Source: Nitrospirota bacterium (lineage in GTDB: Bacteria > Nitrospirota > Nitrospiria > Nitrospirales > Nitrospiraceae). Taken from it: a DNA stretch of 9,498 bases. The position numbers were made by a program, and so were the translations under genes. The notes beneath the pieces were generated by a model. That model searched no databases and had not been told where the DNA came from. It worked only from the letters and a program-made list of their open reading frames with translations. This document shows positions 6,060-9,498 of this stretch, piece after piece. How positions within the stretch are numbered: position 1 is the stretch's first letter; each line of letters starts with the position of its first letter. The DNA is taken from positions 1-9,498 of the forward strand of contig SCVQ01000419.1 in NCBI GenBank assembly GCA_004296865.1, written 5' to 3'.

Positions 6060-7244
6060 TCAGCCTCCGGCCGGATCGGGCTGCGGGGTGTCGAACTTGT
6101 CCCGCCGCATCGACCCGCGCACGAGCTTGAATTCATACAGCCGGCATTCCAGCGCCCCGTTGAAGAGCGGTGTGCGGCGGGAGGGCGCCAGCCCGATCAG
6201 CTTGGGCAGCCGCTGGTCCGCCGTGAAGATGTAGGCGCGCCAGCCGGCGAATCGTTGTTTCAGCACGTCACCCAGGCGCGGGTAGAACTCGGCCAATCGT
6301 TCGGCTTCGCCCAGACGCACGCCATACGGCGGGTTGGTGATCAGGATGCCTTCGTCGGCCGGCGGGGCGAGGTCCAGCACATCGGCTTGCGTGAGCGTCA
6401 CGTCCTGGGCCAGCCCGGCGGCTTCCAAGTTGGCCCGTGCCGCCTGCAACGCCGACCCGTCCCGATCGCTTCCGTGGATCATGCCGATTCGCTCTCGACG
6501 CTGCCGCGCCCGGCCGGCTTCGCAGAGGTCGCGCCAAGCGTGGGCAACAAAGTGGTTGAATCGTTCGAAGGCGAAGCGGCGGCCTAAGCCGGGAGGGACG
6601 TTCCTCGCGATGAGGGCGGCTTCCAGCAGGATCGTCCCGCCTCCGCACAGGGGGTCCAGCAACGTGTGGTCCGGCGTCCAGCCGGACAGGATGAGCAGGC
6701 CGGCGGCGAGGTTCTCGCGGAGCGGCGCCTCGGTCTGGGCGCGGCGCAAGCCGCGTTTGAACAGCGGTTCCCCGGACGTGTCCAGATACAACGTGACGGT
6801 CTTCTGATCCAGAAACGCGTCGATGCGGATGTCCGGCCGATGCGTGTCGACTGAGGGACGCGCACGAGCGACCGAGGTGAATTTGTCGCAGACGGCGTCC
6901 TTGATGCGGAGGGTGACGAAATCCAGGCTCTTGAGCCGGCATTGCTGTGCGCTGACTTTGATCTTGATCGTGCGGTTGGGGGAAAACCAATCCCGCCAGG
7001 AGAGCGCATAGGCGGCGTCATACAGGTCCTGCTCGTGGCGGTAGATTCCTTGGTAGACCCGCCAGAGGATGCGGCTGGCGATCCGGCTTTCCAAGTTGAC
7101 CCTATAACAGAGGTCGAAGGGGCCGGTAAAGCCGACCCCGCCCTGCGTCGTGGCGAGGTCCTTCCCGCCGATGTGCATGAGCTCGGCGGCGAGCACCGGT
7201 TCCAGTCCGCGCGGGCAGGGGGCGAAAAAATGGGCAGTGTTCAC
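6060..7244 (-). CDS. THUMP-domain class I SAM-dependent RNA methyltransferase (RlmL/YpsC-like)
   Basis: The 394-residue protein matches the stand-alone form of the RlmL half of E. coli RlmKL, which makes m2G2445 in 23S rRNA. The N-terminus has the family's 'FFAPCPRGLEPVLAAEL' opening. Residues about 45-155 fit the ferredoxin-like/THUMP RNA-binding region. The methyltransferase domain follows, with the SAM-binding motif DPLCGGGTILLEAA at 197-210, an acidic D260 in 'GSDRD', and the catalytic NPPYG at 304-308 typical of N2-guanine methyltransferases. The start is a GTG at 7244, five bases after the FKBP stop, which implies translational coupling. The stop lies 10 bp before the repeat-protein start. 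The exact target guanine cannot be proved from sequence. Confidence 0.92.
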   Translation of the reverse strand: MNTAHFFAPCPRGLEPVLAAELMHIGGKDLATTQGGVGFTGPFDLCYRVNLESRIASRILWRVYQGIYRHEQDLYDAAYALSWRDWFSPNRTIKIKVSAQQCRLKSLDFVTLRIKDAVCDKFTSVARARPSVDTHRPDIRIDAFLDQKTVTLYLDTSGEPLFKRGLRRAQTEAPLRENLAAGLLILSGWTPDHTLLDPLCGGGTILLEAALIARNVPPGLGRRFAFERFNHFVAHAWRDLCEAGRARQRRERIGMIHGSDRDGSALQAARANLEAAGLAQDVTLTQADVLDLAPPADEGILITNPPYGVRLGEAERLAEFYPRLGDVLKQRFAGWRAYIFTADQRLPKLIGLAPSRRTPLFNGALECRLYEFKLVRGSMRRDKFDTPQPDPAGG

Positions 7245-7249
7245 GGGGG

Positions 7250-7594
7250 TTACCGGACCTTGAGCAGCTCCACCTCGAAGACCAGCGTCGCGTGGGGAGG
7301 AATGACGCCACCGGCTCCGCGAGCCCCATAGCCCAGGGCCGAAGGGATGGTCAGTTTGCGGACCCCTCCCACCTGCATGCCCTGCACGCCTTCATCCCAC
7401 CCTTTGATGACCTGTCCCATGCCCAACAGAAAGTCGAAGGGTTGCTTGCGGTCTTTGCTGGAGTCGAACTTGGTGCCGTTTGTCAGCCAGCCGGTGTAGT
7501 GGACGGAGACGGTCTGGCCCCCCTTGGCTGCCGGTCCGGTTCCGACCGTGATGTCTTCATAGGTCAGGCCAGAGGAGGTCGTAATTTCAGGCAT
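7250..7594 (-). CDS. FKBP-type peptidyl-prolyl cis-trans isomerase
   Basis: This is a single-domain 114-residue FKBP, which catalyses proline cis-trans isomerisation in protein folding. The conserved pieces run in order: '[16 protein letters not shown]', '[14 protein letters not shown]', '[12 protein letters not shown]' and '[16 protein letters not shown]', covering the usual Tyr, Phe, Asp, Val-Ile, Trp and Tyr active-site positions. No signal peptide or insert-in-flap domain is present, so a cytoplasmic FKBP of the short eukaryote-like type is expected. ATG at 7594 follows a strong AAGGAG with six-base spacing. It is the first gene of the operon with the methyltransferase and the repeat protein. 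Confidence 0.95.
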   Translation of the reverse strand: MPEITTSSGLTYEDITVGTGPAAKGGQTVSVHYTGWLTNGTKFDSSKDRKQPFDFLLGMGQVIKGWDEGVQGMQVGGVRKLTIPSALGYGARGAGGVIPPHATLVFEVELLKVR

Positions 7595-7783
7595 ACCGTG
7601 CTCCTTCAGTTGATGTTCAGGATGCGTCTATCCATCGGCCGATCGTGAAGAAGATGTGGTGCACAGCCCCGTCATCTGCTTACAATAGTCGCCAGGATAC
7701 GAAGGATACCGAGCCGAAAGCAACTGGGAACGTGTTGCGGGCGAACCGGCACGGGCCGGTGGCTCAACACAAGAGGAGCAGCG
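7595..7783. promoter_or_regulatory. Divergent intergenic region between FKBP operon and SDR gene
   Basis: This 189-bp gap must carry promoters for both divergent units. A perfect 10-bp palindrome, ATCGGCCGAT, lies at 7634-7643, nearer the FKBP side. TACAAT at 7681-7686 could be a -10 box for the plus strand, but it has no good -35. Both flanking genes have clear ribosome binding sites (AAGGAG for FKBP, AGAGGAG for the SDR gene). Confidence 0.35.
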
Positions 7784-7816
7784 ATGGAACGTTTGCGGGG
7801 CAGCATGGAACGTTTG
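7778..7816 (+). repeat. Duplicated start-codon segment in the SDR gene
   Basis: GCAGCG-ATGGAACGTTTG (7778-7795) recurs as GCAGC-ATGGAACGTTTG (7800-7816). The two ATGs are 21 bp apart and in frame, so the protein begins MERLRGS followed by MERLKEK. The first copy has the better ribosome binding site. Confidence 0.7.
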
Positions 7817-8524
7817 AAGGAGAAAGTGGCCATTGTGACGGGGAGCAGCAGCGGGATCGGCAAGGCGATCGCGCTGACGTTTGCCAAGGAAGGGGCCCGT
7901 GTGGTGGTGGCCGCGAGACGCAAGGCCCTGTGCGATCAAGTGGCCGCGCAGATCCGGGAGCGCGGCGGCGAGGCGATGGCCGTCCAAACGGACGTGTCCG
8001 ACGAGTCGCAGGTGGACCGGCTCATCCGTGAGACCGTGCGTCGCTTTGGCCGGCTGGACATACTGGTCAACAACGCCGGGATCGGGGGCGGAGGGCGAAT
8101 CGCCGAGACCAGCGCCCAGGCCTTCGACGAGGTGATCAATACGAACTTACGGGGCACCTTTTTCTGCTGCCGGGCAGGGTTTCGCCAGATGCGAAACAAC
8201 AGCGGCGGCCTCATCATCAACATGGCCAGCGTGGCCGGCGTGCAGGCCTGGGCCGGAACCGGCGCCTACAGTGCGTCGAAACACGGGATCATGGCATTGA
8301 CGAAGTCGCTGGCCGACGAAGGGCGGCAGCATAAGATCAAGGTGAGCGCCATTTGTCCGGGCGGCGTGGCCGATGAGCTGGTGGATGCCTCGCCGGACGA
8401 GATCATCAGGAGCCAGAAGATCAGCCCCTACGACATCGCCGAGACGGCCCTGTATCTGGCCACGCTCGGCCCCTACGCCGTCGTCCATGAGGTGATTGTG
8501 GATCGTCTCGGCGCAGAGTGGTGA
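7784..8524 (+). CDS. Short-chain dehydrogenase/reductase (SDR), probably NADP-dependent
   Basis: The 246-residue classical SDR has the cofactor motif TGSSSGIG at 19-26, Asp70 contacting adenine, NNAG at 96-99 and the full catalytic tetrad Asn120, Ser149, Tyr162 and Lys166 (YSASK). The 'AARR' after the second strand, without an acidic residue, favours NADP(H). The family oxidises or reduces alcohols and ketones, as in FabG-like enzymes; the true substrate is unknown. ATG at 7784 follows AGAGGAG with five-base spacing. A second in-frame ATG at 7805 lies in a near-duplicate of the start region and would give the usual short SDR N-terminus MERLKEKVAIVTG. The gene is monocistronic, divergent from the FKBP operon and converging on the cassette region at its 3' end. 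Confidence 0.93.
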   Translation: MERLRGSMERLKEKVAIVTGSSSGIGKAIALTFAKEGARVVVAARRKALCDQVAAQIRERGGEAMAVQTDVSDESQVDRLIRETVRRFGRLDILVNNAGIGGGGRIAETSAQAFDEVINTNLRGTFFCCRAGFRQMRNNSGGLIINMASVAGVQAWAGTGAYSASKHGIMALTKSLADEGRQHKIKVSAICPGGVADELVDASPDEIIRSQKISPYDIAETALYLATLGPYAVVHEVIVDRLGAEW

Positions 8525-8602
8525 GACCGCGATCCTCTTGCCGGCGGAGAGACGTCAAGGGCGGTGGTTGATGATGACTGAGGCGACCGTCAAACCGACT
8601 GG
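8525..8602. other. Junction between host chromosome and cassette region
   Basis: This short gap separates the SDR stop from the distal attC. I see no terminator with a T-run, no further attC core and no direct repeat. If the attC call is right, this is the far boundary of the array, where GC-rich host sequence resumes. Confidence 0.4.
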
Positions 8603-8878
8603 TCACTGTCTAACGCTCAAACTCAGCCAGCGAGGTAAGTGATCGGTTTGAAGCGCCGAGTTAGCAGAAATAGTCTGCACAATCAGTGGTAGCTTGCTGA
8701 GTGTAAGCTGCTTCAGATCGACCTTTCGGCTAGCATTGTCGATGTCGATACCCACAAGATGTCCTTCGGCATCGTAATCGAGAACGATGCCTTCAGAAAT
8801 CTCCCGTCTTTCGACGCTTGGCCGCTCGGAGAGATCGATGTAGAGCGAGTCCGTATCGGGGTAATAATCGAGTTTCAT
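8603..8878 (-). CDS. DUF2283 family protein, carried in an integron-type cassette
   Basis: Residues 1-55 show the DUF2283 pattern: 'MKLDYYPDTDSLYIDLSERP', 'EISEGIVLDYDAEGHLVGIDIDNAS'. These are small proteins of unknown function, often found next to toxin-like DUF4258 genes and sometimes proposed as antitoxins. The last ~19 residues (from about ANSALQTDHL) are encoded by the attC site, because the gene lacks a stop before it; the TGA lies just beyond the attC R' core. The native C-terminus has therefore been replaced by recombination-site sequence. GAGGG lies eight bases before ATG 8878, and that ATG overlaps the stop of a preceding partial ORF as ATGA. It is the last cassette of the visible array. 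Confidence 0.85.
   Translation of the reverse strand: MKLDYYPDTDSLYIDLSERPSVERREISEGIVLDYDAEGHLVGIDIDNASRKVDLKQLTLSKLPLIVQTISANSALQTDHLPRWLSLSVRQ
8608..8666 (-). repeat. Putative integron attC site (59 bp), distal
   Basis: Read on the minus strand, the site runs from TGCTAAC (8666-8660, R''-like) to GTTAGAC (8614-8608), an exact match to the R' consensus GTTRRRY. Inner arms pair: GCTTCAAAC near R'' and GTTTGAGC next to R' are complementary except for one extra base in the first arm, as in L''/L' of known attC sites. The length is 59 bp, like classical '59-base elements', and the end TTTGAGCGTTAGAC closely resembles the TCAAGCGTTAGAC end of classical cassettes. R'' is the weakest part (5 of 7 pairs with R'). 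The site is embedded in the DUF2283 reading frame. Confidence 0.72.
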
Positions 8879-8940
8879 ATCTTGAACCCTCTGTCTGGAA
8901 AAGCGTTGTGAATGGTCACCTTGTCTTCGAGGGTGATGAC
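8613..8940 (-). mobile_element. Putative gene cassette carrying DUF2283
   Basis: The interval between the presumed R' crossover points of the two attC-like sites is about 330 bp and contains the truncated ORF fragment plus the DUF2283 gene. One short gene, the same orientation as its neighbour and an attC at the 3' end fit the standard cassette plan. The left edge is well defined by GTTAGAC. The right edge depends on which R' is used for the proximal site. Confidence 0.55.
8875..8937 (-). pseudogene. Truncated 3' end of an ORF preceding DUF2283
   Basis: The frame ending in TGA at 8877-8875 overlaps the DUF2283 ATG by ATGA, the usual sign of a translationally coupled pair. Its last residues read VTIHNAFPDRGFKI. 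Upstream, coding sense fades at the attC junction near 8938. The frame stays open only to the TAA at 9006-9004, which is the stop of the preceding cassette gene. I read it as the C-terminal fragment of a lost partner gene. A DUF4258-type partner would be typical of DUF2283 loci, but the fragment is too short to assign. A short leader starting at a GTG within it is an alternative. Confidence 0.4.
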
Positions 8941-9009
8941 GTTCAGCTTAACCAGCCGGCTTTGTAGCGCCAGCGAAAAAGCCGGTCCGGGTTGAGGCTG
9001 TTGTTATGC
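8934..9009 (-). repeat. Putative integron attC site, proximal
   Basis: On the minus strand it begins GCATAACAACAGCC (R'' = GCATAAC at 9009-9003), a beginning shared with many chromosomal attC sites. An imperfect hairpin follows. TCAACC pairs with GGTTAA, and CCGGCTTT pairs exactly with AAAGCCGG around a 14-base loop. R' is uncertain. It may be the degenerate GTCATCA at 8940-8934, by alignment with classical sites, or the consensus GTTAAGC at 8952-8946, which pairs with R'' at 6 of 7 positions and gives a 64-bp site. The stop codon of the preceding gene lies within R'', as is typical of gene cassettes. Confidence 0.6.
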
Positions 9010-9492
9010 GTTCTTCTTTCGAAGTTCTTGAATAGCATCCACCAGTTCCTGTTTTGACATGCCACTACGGATTGGGTCCTGAAGCTGAAGCAGTTCACAA
9101 ACCTCGATACGGTAAAGATCAAGGCGATAGTATTTTTCAGGATGATTTCCGTACATATGATTTGGAATTTGGAAAAGCCTTTCCGCAGCCTTTCCAATAT
9201 TGTCCTGATCCGGCAATGAGAACAATTTGCGAAGGTGTGAATAGAATGGAATCAATTGCTGCTCGGAAACAAGACGCGCACCGAGTTGCCTGAAATCCGA
9301 GAACACGGCCTCGGCTTGCTCCTTTGCCACGGTTTCCGCGTTATGGATCACGACGTTATCGTTTGCGAGGCGAAAGGCAACCTCAGCAATTGCTTCGCGC
9401 AGCTTCTGGATTGGCTCGATCACCAACTTAAGCAGAATTTGCCCAAGGACAAAAACAGTAACTCCAGCGACAATAGTTGCAAATATGTTCAT
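9004..9492 (-). CDS. Cassette-borne membrane-anchored protein of unknown function
   Basis: The 162-residue protein starts with one hydrophobic segment (residues about 3-25, 'IFATIVAGVTVFVLGQILL') followed by 'KLVIEPIQKLREAI', so it is probably a single-pass protein with its C-terminal part in the cytoplasm. The rest is predicted helical and charged, ending 'SKQELVDAIQELRKKNA'. Small proteins of this form (N-terminal helix, then an I-E-P-I-Q/H motif) are, from memory, common in integron cassettes and genomic islands and have no defined role. The gene is more AT-rich than the host genes in the window. Its TAA stop is inside the R'' half-site of the proximal attC. ATG at 9492 lies six bases from the window end, so the ribosome binding site and cassette start are not fully visible. 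Confidence 0.78.
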   Translation of the reverse strand: MNIFATIVAGVTVFVLGQILLKLVIEPIQKLREAIAEVAFRLANDNVVIHNAETVAKEQAEAVFSDFRQLGARLVSEQQLIPFYSHLRKLFSLPDQDNIGKAAERLFQIPNHMYGNHPEKYYRLDLYRIEVCELLQLQDPIRSGMSKQELVDAIQELRKKNA

Positions 9493-9498
9493 GCTGCC

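Noticed and set aside
5459..6130. Plus-strand ORF opposite the repeat-protein N-terminus
   Set aside because: Its composition is typical of an antisense shadow in high-GC DNA; no domain, and the minus-strand gene has operon structure and a signal peptide.
6050..6136. N-terminal extension of the repeat protein to 6136
   Set aside because: It overlaps the methyltransferase gene by about 77 bp and precedes an obvious signal peptide starting at 6049.
8943..9197. 84-codon minus-strand ORF across the proximal attC
   Set aside because: It is out of frame with the longer cassette gene and runs through the attC palindrome; it looks like a chance frame.
1..9498. CRISPR array, tRNA, rRNA or transposase
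   Set aside because: No regularly spaced direct repeats, cloverleaf sequence, rRNA signature or transposase-like ORF was seen on either strand.

Overview
The window is about 60% GC bacterial chromosome with tightly packed genes, mostly on the minus strand, and an AT-richer accessory end on the right. The gene content (paired methionine sulfoxide reductases, class II aldolase, THUMP-type RNA methyltransferase, FKBP, a TerB/Coq4-like fusion and a secreted repeat protein) would suit a Nitrospira-like or other environmental Gram-negative bacterium. That taxonomic guess is inference only; no rRNA or other phylogenetic marker is present. There is no tRNA, rRNA, CRISPR array, transposase or integrase gene.

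Layout. 1-271: intergenic, with a small hairpin and a weak attC-like palindrome. 272-931 (+): predicted lipoprotein, convergent with 993-1634 (-), a class II aldolase. 1635-1861: intergenic with a perfect GC-rich hairpin. 3906 down to 1862 (-): a likely operon msrB, msrA, TerB/Coq4-like fusion, with gaps of about 40 bp and a consensus TATAAT upstream of msrB. 7594 down to 4028 (-): a second tight operon of FKBP prolyl isomerase, THUMP/RlmL-type 23S rRNA methyltransferase, and a 673-residue exported protein with twelve D-x-x-G-x-D-x-Y repeats about 26 residues apart; the gaps are 5 and 10 bp. 7784-8524 (+): an SDR oxidoreductase divergent from the FKBP operon.

8608-9498 looks like the distal end of an integron cassette array, or an integrase-less cluster of attC sites (CALIN), read on the minus strand. 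An AT-rich ORF (9492-9004) has its stop codon inside the first half-site of a putative attC. It is followed by a DUF2283 gene whose reading frame runs straight through a second, 59-bp, classical-looking attC. Between them lies the 3' end of another ORF, overlapping the DUF2283 start by ATGA and apparently cut off at the cassette junction. No integrase or attI is visible; they would be expected beyond position 9498 if they exist.

The two host operons suggest protein and ribosome quality functions: msrB/msrA repair oxidised methionine, FKBP isomerises prolyl bonds and the THUMP enzyme modifies rRNA. The fusion protein and the repeat protein have no established role. The main points for follow-up are the attC pair with its cassette genes, the 26-residue repeat protein, the TerB-Coq4 fusion and a possible dual start in msrB.
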